From contig NC_059475.1 of NCBI RefSeq assembly GCF_018139145.2, forward strand, positions 15,752,937 through 15,816,936: a DNA stretch of 64,000 nt, in the 5' to 3' direction. Numbering within the stretch: position 1 is the stretch's first letter; every line of letters starts with the position of its first letter. Below the pieces are notes generated by a model that saw nothing but the letters and a program-made list of their open reading frames with translations, was not told the origin of the DNA and did not search any database. Shown here one piece after another: positions 1-11,300 of the stretch. The position numbers and the translations under genes were made by a program. The DNA is from Gymnogyps californianus (lineage: Eukaryota; Chordata; Aves; Accipitriformes; Cathartidae).

Positions 1-597
1 GAGAAAAAGCTAATAAAGGGAAGGGTGTATCTTGTTTATTCTCAGCATTTGCTTCTTCTCATTGATATGGGAGCAGAGTGTGGGAACAATGCTGAGAGCA
101 TCACAAAACCCATTATATATACCCCCATTTTTTCTGTACAAGTATGCTATTTGCTGGCAGGATTATTATTTACAAAGAAGCTAAAACTCATGAGGAAGAA
201 GCCAGAATGGTATTCAAAACTGTAGGGGATGCCTTCATGGTATGCCTGGCCTGCAAGGAACTGCGTCACAGCACCATTTGCTCTAGAAAAGGCAAACTAA
301 TTTAACTCCCTTCAGCTATTGTTTCTAGATGAGTCTGTGTGGCCATGACTGATTATTACAGGTGTTCCTTTCCACAGAATATACATTTCCTTGACACTCC
401 CTCTTTCCCTGGGCCTTTTTGTCTAATGAAAGTATTAGACCTGACCAAAAGGGAATTAAAGAAAATTCCATTGATTCCATTTGCAACGTGACTAATCAGA
501 AAATAAAGCCTTTCAGAGAAACTGTAATGCAAAGATAATGCAGAAAAATTACACTTAATCATCTTTTGAATAGTTTTTCTTTGTAACCAATCTATAG

Positions 598-688
598 GGA
601 AGCAAAGATCAACTGAAAGAGGTGTGGGAAGAAGCAGATGGACTAGATCCTAATGAATTTGACCCCAAAACATTTTTCAAATTACACG
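598..688 (+). CDS. NUCB2: NUCB2 exon: linker before EF-hand 1
   Basis: The acceptor is TCTATAG and the donor GTAAGA. The exon encodes 30 residues from [10 protein letters not shown] to FFKLH plus one base, so it ends in phase 1. It leads directly into the first EF-hand loop, whose first Asp codon is split across the intron. Confidence 0.94.
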
Positions 689-3600
689 GTAAGAGGTTTA
701 GTTTAATTTACTGAACAAATTAAGTGACTGTTACCTTCTGCTGAGGGCAAGTTTGTCTTATGCTAGGGTGAAGTCTTATACCTCAAGCAATTTGGATGAA
801 TCTGAAGGGTATAGAGGAGAAAATATTTATGTTATTGTTTGTAAATTTACTGCAAAGTTTTAAATGGGGTTTAAAAGTTGAAAACAGTTTTGTTTAACTA
901 CTCGTAAAATCATACAGCCAATAACCAGTAGTTATTCCTCAGGGAAGTATGGGTACTTAGAGGGCTGTCTGTAGCTATAACTTTGCTTACACACTGCGTA
1001 CTAGGAATAAATCCTCAGAGGTGTGTGTGGGAAAAACCTGCTTTCTCATGATCTCTGCAGATAAATGCCAGGCACCCCTTATCTTTGGAATGGTCGTAAA
1101 AGTGCCAAGCATCTTTAGAAGTTGCAAGATTCCCTTAAAACAAAAACCAAAATGCCCCCCAATCCTGCATATATTTCTGAGCAGTGTGCACCTAGAAAAA
1201 ACAAAACAGTAGCAGAGATGTGGATGCATCTCAATGGACATTTTGCTTAAATTGTGATTATATACATGTGTAACCTTATATTCTGACATTGTTAAACGCT
1301 TCATAATAAAGTACCCTCAAGCAGATCCTGCCTGGCACTGGGCTATGAAGGGTTGAACAGCACATAGAATTTGACTAATCCCAAAGATGATAATTTAACT
1401 GAAGAAAAGTGTTCTAGCTTGAGTCTGAACTTTTATCATGGTTTGTAAAATATATAAATATGTGTTATAGTTATTAAACCTTATTTCTTCTTTCTAGAAA
1501 GAGATCTTGAAAGATAATTTTCTGAAAATTTTTGGTAGCTTTTTTGTGCAAATCTTACCAAAACAGAAATAGCTGAAATAACCTTTTGCTTTAGAGCTTA
1601 GTATATAAAAAACACTTTGAAGCAATTTAACAAAAATATTGCATAATAATACTCATTTGAAGTAGACATTCTCTTTCAGTTTCAGAGGTAGTATAACAAT
1701 ATTCAGAATGTAGGATAAAAGATGGATTGTTAGTTACCAAGTATTCTCCTCTTTGCATTTGTCATGAAAAGTCATTTTACAGTGATCTCTTCTCAAGTGC
1801 TGCATATTTATATAGATTTTCATATAATTTTTTACTTTTTTTGGAGAGTCATACTGTTGGTTAACAAAGTTTTTCTACAGATTTTTGTTGCTCCTGAATC
1901 TATGTACAAATTTAGTTGTTAAATTGGGACAACTTGTTCTCAGTAATATTTTTTGGCAATTGCACTCTGTGCAATCCTGTTGTGACCTATTTCAGTTTGC
2001 TAATCTAAGAAGTAGGGAGATTGCTCCAGGCTTGTCCAACCAGCCAACCAAAAATGTCAATACAGTTCAGCCAATGCCTGATAAAAACCTGAACAAAAAA
2101 CCCGACCTATGTAACCAGCATCTTGTTAAATGAGGTTTTTAATCCACGAGATGTGTATGCTGATACTTAACTCATAGAGAACTATTACGTGTATTACTTT
2201 CTGTACATATTCAACTTGTATTTTCAACACTCCTTTTTGTAGATGTCAATAATGATGGTTTCCTGGATGAGCAAGAACTAGAAGCCCTATTTACTAAAGA
2301 GGTAAAAACAAAAGTTCAGAAACTTAACTTGTTTCAGTTAATGGCTGCAGGGACGTTTGTATTATTTCCAAGTGTATTTGGGGGCTTTGGACTACAAATT
2401 AAAGTATTCATGCCAAGTGTTGTGCACCCTTAATGTTTCTACAAAAGTGTAAAAACATATCAGCAGGGAAAATAAAGTAGTTGAAGCATAGGACTCAGAC
2501 ACCAGAGATCTAATGCTCATGTATTTCTCTGCCACAGGCTTGTTTGAGATTTTATAATTAATCTGCAGGATGGCTATACCTGTATAAATTGCAAAGCAGG
2601 GAGCTGCACTCCTGCTCTGGCTAGATGCAGCCTGGTAGAGGTTCTGAAGCTGGATAGCTGTGCTCATTCAGTGCTAATCTAAAGTCATAAGACTTGTTTA
2701 GAGAAAAAGGGTCATGCTTGTGCGAATTGGCTCAAAGACAGCACGTTGTGGAAGTGGCTACAGAAATTTCACATATTTTGTATCTAGCTAGTTTGTAGCA
2801 CATGTACATCTGATGAGTAGACAGGCTCTTAGTTTCTTTAAGCCTTGGTTCATTGTCTGTGAAAACACAAATGTTAGTAGTACTTTGCTTCCCAGAGGGG
2901 TAACGATAGCAATGTACTGAAATTCTACAGTGATGGGAATTGCAGAATCAATGAGTAAACGGAGGGCCTTGGTCTTCATTTTTCCAGTAGGTTCTGTTTT
3001 GGTATAGCAGAAAAAAACCCCTAAACTTCCCATGCAAAGATCCAGTACTATGGCTGTCAATATCTAGTCTTACAATTTTTTCTAGATTTCATGAGTCAGG
3101 GAGGAAATGTGCTATACAGTGTACATAGAAGCTTATAAATTCAAACTACTGTAAATTTTTGAAGAAATTAAATTTGCAAATACAGATTTCTAACAATACT
3201 TTGCCATAATCCCCTCTAATACAACGAAGATACATGGCAGTCTTTTGACAGATATGTCCCACCATTTTGCAGTTTTGTAGTTTAAAAACAAATAGTCTGG
3301 GGCCTTAAAATTACCTATGGCTAAGCAAGCGAACCTAAATGACTAAGAAAGCTAAGTAGAAGCAAATAAGCATGAACTCACCAGAAAGACATTGTGCAAG
3401 AAGAGAAGGGGACCATTAAATTAAGCATTCAATTTGTCTTGTGATATCCTGAATGCTTACAGGGTCAGCTGCATGCTCTGGTAAAAAAACCTACTCTCTC
3501 CTGTCCCAGAAACCACGTGAAAACTCTGCCTGCTTTGAATCAAAAGTAGGATCAGACTGTGCATGCCGAGGTCAATTTTACTGTAATGTCCACAGCACTG

Positions 3601-6600
3601 AATTACAACAGACCACATGAAAACTTCATTCTTAGCAATGAAAGGCTCACTTGTTACTTAAATACTATGCTAAAAGAGAATTGCACACACACACTCTCAC
3701 TCTATTGGAAAAATAAATGGTGAACTCATGGTTTTAGCAACATCTCATGCTACTGTTCCAAATATGCTGTCATTTGAATAAGCAGCCCTTTTTCCAAACT
3801 AACATCTGCTAATTTTGAATTTCAGCTAGAAAAAGTCTATGATCCCAAAAATGAAGAGGATGACATGGTTGAAATGGAAGAAGAAAGGCTGAGAATGAGA
3901 GAACATGTAATGAATGAGGTGGGGACTGATGTTCAGTAGAGCTGCTGTTTTCCTTCTATGTTCAAGAAATACAGTCCTCCTAACATGAAGGGTTGTCCAA
4001 GTACAGCAGAAAGGGATGACCTGTCACACTGCATGCTGTTTGTGCTGGGATTCACATAAAGCTACAATTCTCAAGCCCTGTCCCCATATTCTGATGTAAA
4101 TGCCTCCTGACTAGTTTTTAAGAAGTTCCAGAGAAGGAATTGTGCTGTAGCCTCCATCTTTTGCAGATACTGAGTTTCAATAGAAATTCCCTGTGAATTT
4201 TGTGTCAAACAGGGAAGACTCTAAATGTGCTTTTGCACTTGGCAAATGGGTAAGATTTAGGTGTGAGAAGAGGGAGTAGAGCAATGTCTTCTTTCATGTA
4301 GCTCACCTTTGTCCCTTCAGAAGGGGGCTCAGAACTCAAGGTATCGCCTATGACAGTGAATACCTTTACTAGTTCTGATAGGTTTTCAGCTCAGGAGACA
4401 GAGGAAAGGGAAGAGGATGTTTTGAACCACTGTGCTTTTCACTTGTATCTTTTCTGTATTCAACTATATTCCTTAAGCTTGAGGAATGGAGCAAGCCTGG
4501 TCTTCTATTAGTCATAACGGGAAGCATTTCCTCCCTTCCCCTGAAAGGATTCTGACACAATTCAGTTGGGGTTTTTTTGATGTTTTAAAACCTCCCTATA
4601 CAACAGTGGAGATTACTCTGACTCACAGTTACAAAATTATTACCAGAAAGCTACAAAACGTTTTTCTCGAAAAAATCATGCATGCCATTGTTAGTGTTGG
4701 GGCTGTGACCACAAATAATGTTTCCAATAAAGCCAATGGATTTTGAAGTAAGATGTGAGGATTTACTTTTTATTTCCATTGTTGTTAAGCTATATGAGCT
4801 TGTGAGAGAAGTTTTCAGAAGATGTTGCAGGTACTCCCTTGAAAATGGGACAGTTTAAAAATGAAATGGTTATATTTGAAGATATTTGCATAATAGAATT
4901 AAACATTAGCTCCACCAAAACCTGTACTTTAGGTTGAGTTTAATTTTTTGCTTCAAATAGGTTGACATCAACAAGGACCGGCTAGTGACTTTGGAAGAGT
5001 TCCTGCGAGCTACAGAGAAAAAAGAATTTTTGGAGCCAGATAGCTGGGAGGTAATGAGAATGCGTTCCAAGTGCAACATACTGTATTATTACCATCACTC
5101 TAACCAGGAAACCAAATGGCATGTCTCTGACCTTTGCTTTTTTTCAGTCCTGTTTTGGTATGTGTGTGGTTAAGCGCCTTAGCTAAATGTAATGTACAAA
5201 ATGTAGCAGACTAATGTAATGCAGATGTAATCTTTATGGTCCACACACAAACAGAAACAGTCTTGCGCCACCCTGTGGATTCTGGAAGAGCTTTTCCCAC
5301 GCGCTTTTCAAACCGAAAATGGACATTTTGTTTGTGAATCACTTCAAAGGGAAGATAAGAGCTCAGCTGGAAGCAAGAGGAATTTTTTTCTCCTACCTCT
5401 AAATCTGTAGTAGAATTTTGCTGAGAAAATAGCTGAGAAATTACTATTTTGGTGTTTCTTACAGTGAGTGTACTAACCCTTTACAGTGTCATGTCTGGGT
5501 ATTTTGATGAAAATTCTGAGGATTGTTTGGTGAACTGTAGAATTCAACTAATAGTAATTTCAGTGGGAAGATAATAAAAATATATATGCGTTCCTGCCTA
5601 AGTATTCACGTTTATATGTATTTTCTTGCAGACACTAGATCAACAGCAGCTCTTCACTGAGGAAGAGCTGAAGGAATTTGAAAGTCATATTTCTCAGCAG
5701 GAAGATGAACTTAGAAAGAAGGCAGAAGATCTTCAGAAGCAGAAGGAAGAGCTACAGAGGCAGCATGACCAGCTTCAGGCTCAGAAACAAGAGCTTCAGC
5801 AGGTACACTTATGAGAACAGAATTTTTTTTTTTTCCTTTTCTGTATCCTTATATATGTAACAGCTCATGACAATCCCTGACTTGAGCATTCTTTACCTTG
5901 ATTTCTCATGAGTCCCAGCTGAATTCTAAACTAATGGTACCCCAGCAAAACATAATCTGGTATTCAGGATTATAGCAAACAAGGCAAGCATCTCAACTCA
6001 CTAGTATACTCGTTAACAAAGACTTTATATAATGACTGCAAAATTTCTTTTAAGTGTGTTCATTTATGTCACATCAGAGAAAGTTGACAGATTTAAGTTT
6101 TTCAACTTTGGTATCTTATTTTTCACCAGGTTGTAAAACAGATGGAACAAAAGAAACTACAGCAAGGAAATCCTCCTGCAGGACCAGCTGGAGAACTGAA
6201 ATTCCAACCCCGTATGTGTCTGTCTGTGTAGATACACAACTTTAAAATAAGATCTCCAATGTAAAGGTCACCCTCTGTGGCCAATTTACCAGCAGTTAGG
6301 TACAACGTGACGTGACAAGTTAGTTTTAGACAGTATGAATGACCAATTGCTTCAACACCCTTAGAAGAAAATAGTGTCATAATAAATCATTGCATTTGCT
6401 CATTGGTGGCAACAAAATGGTCAGGTATATATTAGCACTTCTTATCCACACATTGTCCATGTTTCTTTTGTGCTTTAAAGGGGCTCCGCTTTCCCATACT
6501 TCCTAACTTAGCTGTTTTTCCCCCTCCAGAAAGGTTGAAACTAATATGGCTTTATTAGCTTCCGTGTTCATGTGCTAACTTTATCAGTAGAGCTCAAGAA

Positions 6601-7789
6601 CTTCTTGACATTCATCTCAAACATAAGGACTATATCCAGGCAGCCTTTTGAATACTGGAAGCTCTTAACTGCTCCTGCAGGGCCAACAGTGGGATTTCAA
6701 ACCTTAAATGCTATATTCAGTGATTACAGCTCACTTTGTTGAGTACTCTGAAATTCTATCCCTAAGACACTCAGTTCTGTGAGGAGAAATAATGAAATTT
6801 CAGTACCAATTTAATTTTGTCTTTCATTTGCTTCAAACTGCCTGTGAGTAATTTCTTTTTATGATCCTTAGTTCTGACAGCCTCACTTCCCCTCACCTTC
6901 AGTAAAAACATCATGTGTAATAGCAGATGCCCTGGGAGTTGGACTAATAATACATCTTTTGATACTGGCAATATTGTAGCAGATACGGTTCTTAATACAG
7001 GTATTATTTTCTGTAAAAACTTTCTGCAAAGTCATTTAATCAGGTGTCATAAGAATTCCTTATATTAGCCAGAACTAGTCACTACTCATTCACTGAGTTA
7101 AGGAGATCCAAATAGACAATATTTCTAATCTGTAGGCTACTGGAGCTACTAAGGGTAATTTAAGAGAAAAAAAAAAAAAAAAATCACAAAAATGCAGCTG
7201 CAAGTTCTGAAATCTTCAGGAAACTATGAAAATTAGTATTATTCAAAGGTAGGCAAAGGGAGAATGTTTTAAGTGTTGTCGATGCAGTGAGGAGTAAGAT
7301 ACAGGAGCAAGTTGTTCTTTTTTTTTTTCCTCCCAAGCTTCCCATATTGGGATTAAAGGTTTCATAAACACATAATATATTTCAGAAAGAACAATCTCCA
7401 AACCGATGTGTTATGTAAGTAAAAACATTTCACAGAAAACAGAAACAACTCGTAATCTAAGAGGAAACTCTAAATATTATTATAATGAAGCGTATTAGGT
7501 AATCTCAATCCGATTTCATTGTTAGTCACAGACAAAATTCTTGATTCCACTTAGAAACCAAAAAATAGAAGGCTTTGATTCATTGTCCCTACACTAGAAA
7601 CTTTCCTTCAGAGACTTTTCACATTTGGGGCCAATTTAATTGAGAAGTTACAAATGGTTTTATTCTTGTTTTACAGCTGGGGAGCCCAAAGTTGGAGATG
7701 CACCAAAACATCCTGCGGGAGGTGATCAGCCTTTACCACCAGGACATGTCCAAGAACCAGCTGCTAGAACTGATCAAGTTCACCCTTAA
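598..7789 (+). CDS. NUCB2: Nucleobindin-2, C-terminal part (7 coding exons, gene 5' end outside window)
   Basis: NUCB2 is a secretory-pathway and Golgi calcium-binding protein; its N-terminal part is processed to nesfatin-1, but that part lies left of this window. Seven exons join in frame: 598-688, 2243-2301, 3826-3918, 4961-5050, 5632-5802, 6130-6211 and 7677-7789, each with AG acceptor and GT donor. The joined product starts [12 protein letters not shown], then has EF-hand 1 ([12 protein letters not shown]), a linker ending [10 protein letters not shown]-hand 2 ([12 protein letters not shown]), a long Glu/Gln/Lys/Leu coiled coil and a Pro/Gly-rich tail. Identity over the EF-hands and coiled coil with mammalian NUCB2, as I recall it, is very high. 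The stop is TAA at 7787-7789. The tail runs 36 residues past the last exon junction, whereas I recall the human protein ending in FEPHI soon after it. Both calcium loops look functional. Confidence 0.96.
2243..2301 (+). CDS. NUCB2: NUCB2 exon: EF-hand 1
   Basis: This 59-base exon encodes the first calcium loop, [12 protein letters not shown], followed by LEALFTKE. Asp at loop positions 1 and 5, Asn at 3 and Glu at 12 are the expected ligands. The acceptor follows a TCCTTTTTGTAG tract and the donor is GTAAAA. Confidence 0.95.
3826..3918 (+). CDS. NUCB2: NUCB2 exon: acidic inter-EF-hand segment
   Basis: This exon encodes 31 residues, [13 protein letters not shown] through MREHVMNE, in phase 0 at both ends. 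The donor is GTGGGG, weaker than the others in this gene. It is the acidic linker between the two EF-hands. Confidence 0.94.
4961..5050 (+). CDS. NUCB2: NUCB2 exon: EF-hand 2
   Basis: This exon encodes 30 residues in phase 0 and carries the second calcium loop [12 protein letters not shown]. It then reads [17 protein letters not shown]. Position 6 of the loop is Arg rather than Gly, as in the mammalian protein I recall ([12 protein letters not shown]). Confidence 0.95.
5632..5802 (+). CDS. NUCB2: NUCB2 exon: coiled coil / leucine-zipper region
   Basis: This exon encodes 57 residues from [12 protein letters not shown] to QKQELQQ, in phase 0. Leu residues spaced by heptads in a Glu/Lys/Gln background form a continuous predicted coiled coil. 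The acceptor is TTTTCTTGCAG and the donor GTACAC. Confidence 0.95.
6130..6211 (+). CDS. NUCB2: NUCB2 exon: end of coiled coil and GPAGELKF motif
   Basis: This exon encodes [12 protein letters not shown], then [15 protein letters not shown], and ends in phase 1. The donor is GTATGT. The GPAGELKF motif is close to the C terminus of mammalian NUCB2, which ends shortly afterwards. Confidence 0.93.
7677..7789 (+). CDS. NUCB2: NUCB2 last coding exon: Pro/Gly-rich tail and stop
   Basis: The acceptor is TTGTTTTACAG. The split Pro codon is followed by 36 residues beginning [12 protein letters not shown] and ending TDQVHP, then TAA. The tail has no hydrophobic core and looks disordered. The 3'UTR begins at 7790 and runs into the G50 tract 38 bases later. 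I chose this frame because it is the only one consistent with the phase-1 donor at 6211. Confidence 0.88.
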
Positions 7790-7825
7790 CCACTTGTGCC
7801 TCAACTTTATAGCATCTTTATTATT

Positions 7826-7877
<52 letters not shown>

Positions 7878-8350
7878 CGGGCACGGGCAGGAAATCAGAG
7901 TGAAACATGAACTCTCCACTTTCTTCCCGAGGTTGTAAAATCATTGGGAATGTTAGAGATGAATTATCAATCAGATTTGAATCATAAATTAAACTAATTT
8001 TCTTTCCAATGCATCAGTGAGAAACACAACAAGGGGATCATTGAGAGGCTATAATGGGGGAGGGAATTAAGGAAACTATTAATACTAAAGGGTTTTATGG
8101 CCAGGGCTGAGCTGTTGAAGTCTTCTCTTACAAAAAGGGAGGAGATATCTGCCAATCTGTGTTTAGGCACAAATCGGAATCTTCGCAGAGAGGAAGCAGG
8201 GAACTGGCCTGAATGTCAAGTTAGGTCTAGTTTTATGTGGAAACTCTTTCCAGAAATGCTGAGAAGCAAAATATGGGGAAAGAAGGACCATAGATAAAGG
8301 CCTACCATTTCCAGCACTACCAAACCCTTTCTTCTTTGAGACCAAATAAA
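7790..8350 (+). other. NUCB2: Probable NUCB2 3'UTR with candidate polyadenylation signal
   Basis: This is the segment after the stop codon, interrupted by the G run. The first good AATAAA hexamer downstream is at 8345-8350. The real cleavage site cannot be decided from sequence alone, and more distal signals exist. Confidence 0.45.
7828..7877 (+). repeat. Uninterrupted run of 50 G in the NUCB2 3'UTR
   Basis: Fifty consecutive G on the plus (sense) strand, 38 bases past the NUCB2 stop codon, preceded by TTATTTT and followed by CGGGCACGGGC. If transcribed, the mRNA would carry a G50 stretch able to form G-quadruplexes. The exact length is uncertain because homopolymers this long are hard to sequence. 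Confidence 0.9.
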
Positions 8351-11300
8351 AATCAGACTTCTAATCCTTAATCACAGAAAATTTGCACTTCGTAAAATCT
8401 AAACACAGCAAAGAATTATGTGGAACAGTGAGTATTTTTCATGTTTACAGAAACCTAAGAATTTCACTGTAAGCCTTCAAAAGGAATACTGTACTTCTGG
8501 TGTATTGATCTGAACCGTCCTCCTTGTTGAGATTAATTCTGTGTAGCAGTTGAATACTTGGCTGCTCTTGGGACAGTACTTTTGTCCCTGTTTCTTTCAT
8601 CATGTGCCAGCTGATCTCAAAATTTTGCATGTTATTAAGTAAGCTTTTTATGTTGATGGAAATATTGTGCAAAACAGAACAAGACTCATTGTCTTTTTCT
8701 GTGCAGATTATCCTACCTCCTGTGATAATACCAGATTTTTTCAAACTGCACCATGTGCTTCAGAAAGCTCTTCTCAGACATGAATCTTGGACTTGTTAAG
8801 AGTCTCACTATTAACTCTTACTAGTGTTTCAGCAGTTGGTGTAAGTTTATAAAGTGTCCTAAAACAGGGGTGCTACTTGATTGTACTATTTTGGTATTGA
8901 ACCAGGATAGGCCCCTAATATTGTAAGCCAAGATTTTACAAGAATAAGCTGATTTTCCTGTGGGTTTTACTATAATGTTGAAAAGTTATGTGATTGTCCT
9001 TGCTTGTCATTCATTTCAGACTGAAAGTATCCCAAAATGTAAACCCTGTTTGGGTTTTTTTGTTTGCTTGGGTTTTTGTGGGTTTTTTTAAACATGGATT
9101 GTTCTTTATGTATAATGCTAGCTTTGAACTGATACACACACACACACACACACCTTGGCAAGCATCCTTTGCATTTCCTTCCTGTTCTGTGGCTAACTGC
9201 TGACAGTGTCATTAAAGGAGATCATTTGCGTTTTGAGCAAAGAAACAGAGGCAAGCCTCTCTTATAGAAAGATGTTCCTTTCAGAATAAGACTTGAATAT
9301 TTTGGGCAAACTCAAAAAAGACAGGAGGCAATTACTAACATTTTGTATTGATATTTGGGAAGTTTCTCACTCTGAAGAACTTTGATTGATAGAAGCTAGG
9401 CATATTCCTTCCATGTTTAAGGCTTCTTTCATCAGGCCTGAGCATATTCCTGTTCTCCACACAATATAATAGAACTCACTGCCAGAACAGATTAGGTTTC
9501 CTTACCTGTTTCATCTTGTTAGTTGTCATGTCACAATTTCTTCATTTATACCACTCAAACAATTGGACTTTTTACCTTTTTTTTGTTCTCTACAGAAGTG
9601 GTTAACATTTTAATTTAATTTCCAAAAGCAGTGTCTCCACTGTTTGTCATTTCCATGCAATTCTAACATCAGTTTGATGATGTCTTTGTCAGGAGACTAA
9701 AATACCTTTCAACAACTTCATCTGTTTGCTAAGAGGCCCAGACATAGTTACAGCTATCTCCAGACTAACAGATTTTCTCAGTGCACAGCCCTGGCTTTGG
9801 AGTTGTAGCCTGATAATGGGTAACAGAGCGAGGAGGGAAATAAAGAGGGAATTACTCAAATGTCGTGGAAAAGGTGAGGGGAAATTTTTTTTGTATTCTC
9901 CATATCCCACATGAAAGTTTGCAGAGGACAAACAATACAGCCGCAGATATTTGTAGAGAGTCAAGGACTGAAACCTTTGGTGTGAAGGCATTTCTACCAT
10001 ACAAATCATTCCTTCAGGCTACATCTGCCTCCTAACAAATGTCATTATATGTAATGCCATGCTTTGTAATGTAATGCTCACGCTTCGGTTTTGGTGCAAC
10101 CTCTTACATTTTGATTGTAAGATCCTGACTCTCCCTGTTGTTGGAGATGGGCATTATATCCCCCTTATCCCATTCACTTTGAAACATCCAGAGTTTTGTA
10201 AAGAACTGTTGTAACTTGGGTGCTGAACTCAGCTTCTGCTCGCCACTGTGTAGTGAGTGTCAGAGGTGACTCTGAGGAAGTCACTTGTGAGAAGCCAGAG
10301 TTTTCACTTGTCGTTTCATCGTGAGTTAGCATTAGCAAAAGTTCCTCATTTTGCATTTCAACTAGCCACTGAGGTGCATTCAGTGTAAAACGGTGCGCAT
10401 CTTTCCTTCAGTTGCTCTCTGATACCCAAGTGTTGTTCCTGTCAGTGTTAATTTAATTAGTAGGCTTGCAGTGTAGCAATATACTACAGACTTTCTGTTC
10501 ATTTTTTAGAAGTGGAAAGAGGTAGTTTTTTAAACCTTAGGACTGGTGATCGGGTTTATCTGTAACAATAATCAAGGTTTAGTCAAACTGACAATTATTT
10601 GCCCTAAGTTATGTGGAAGTCAGAGCCTCAGTCCTCAATAACGCTTAAGTTATCGAACTGCTACTGAACACATCTTAAGTTTGTTGCGTAGATGTTTTTG
10701 AGATGAGAGCCCAAATTAGAATTTCATGCTCGTCCACCCAATTAAAAAATCTCATATGCATGGGTACCAGTGTCACATGTCCACAAAGATAGGAAGGACT
10801 GAGTGGATGTTCTTTCAAAAGATAGTCTGTCAGGTCTGGTCTATCAACAGACAATGTTCACCCAATACTGTCCATCTCATCCTCCTCTGTAGAGGAAGGG
10901 TATCATTCTTCAGGCCCAGGCTAAGAGAGGTCTCCATCTGAGTGTAATAAAGTCACCAAATTATTTTTGTGGATAAATTCTGAAGTGTGGTTTAAATAAG
11001 TTCCCTCACTGTGAGGAACATCTGCCTTAGAAGTTATGCAATGTGCTGAAGTCATGCTTACACATGAAACGTTTAGCAGATTTGTTGCTTTTTAATGTGT
11101 TTGTTGTTTTCAGTGCTGATGTCTTCTTGTAATTGGGTTCTCTCTTCCATAAAACAGACTAAAAGTATTAGCCACTAAAAGCATGTTTCTGCCATGGTAC
11201 TGATTTCTCAGGAGCTTTTTGAAGTTGAAAAAAAATTATTAAACTAAGCTTACAGCTAAGTGAGGAAGTAGAAAGCTATAATCACAGATAAATAAGAAAC

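Noticed and set aside
7692..7910. Open frame ending in a polyglycine run
   Set aside because: It is out of frame with the NUCB2 exon junction at 6211/7677. The glycines are only the G50 tract read as codons.
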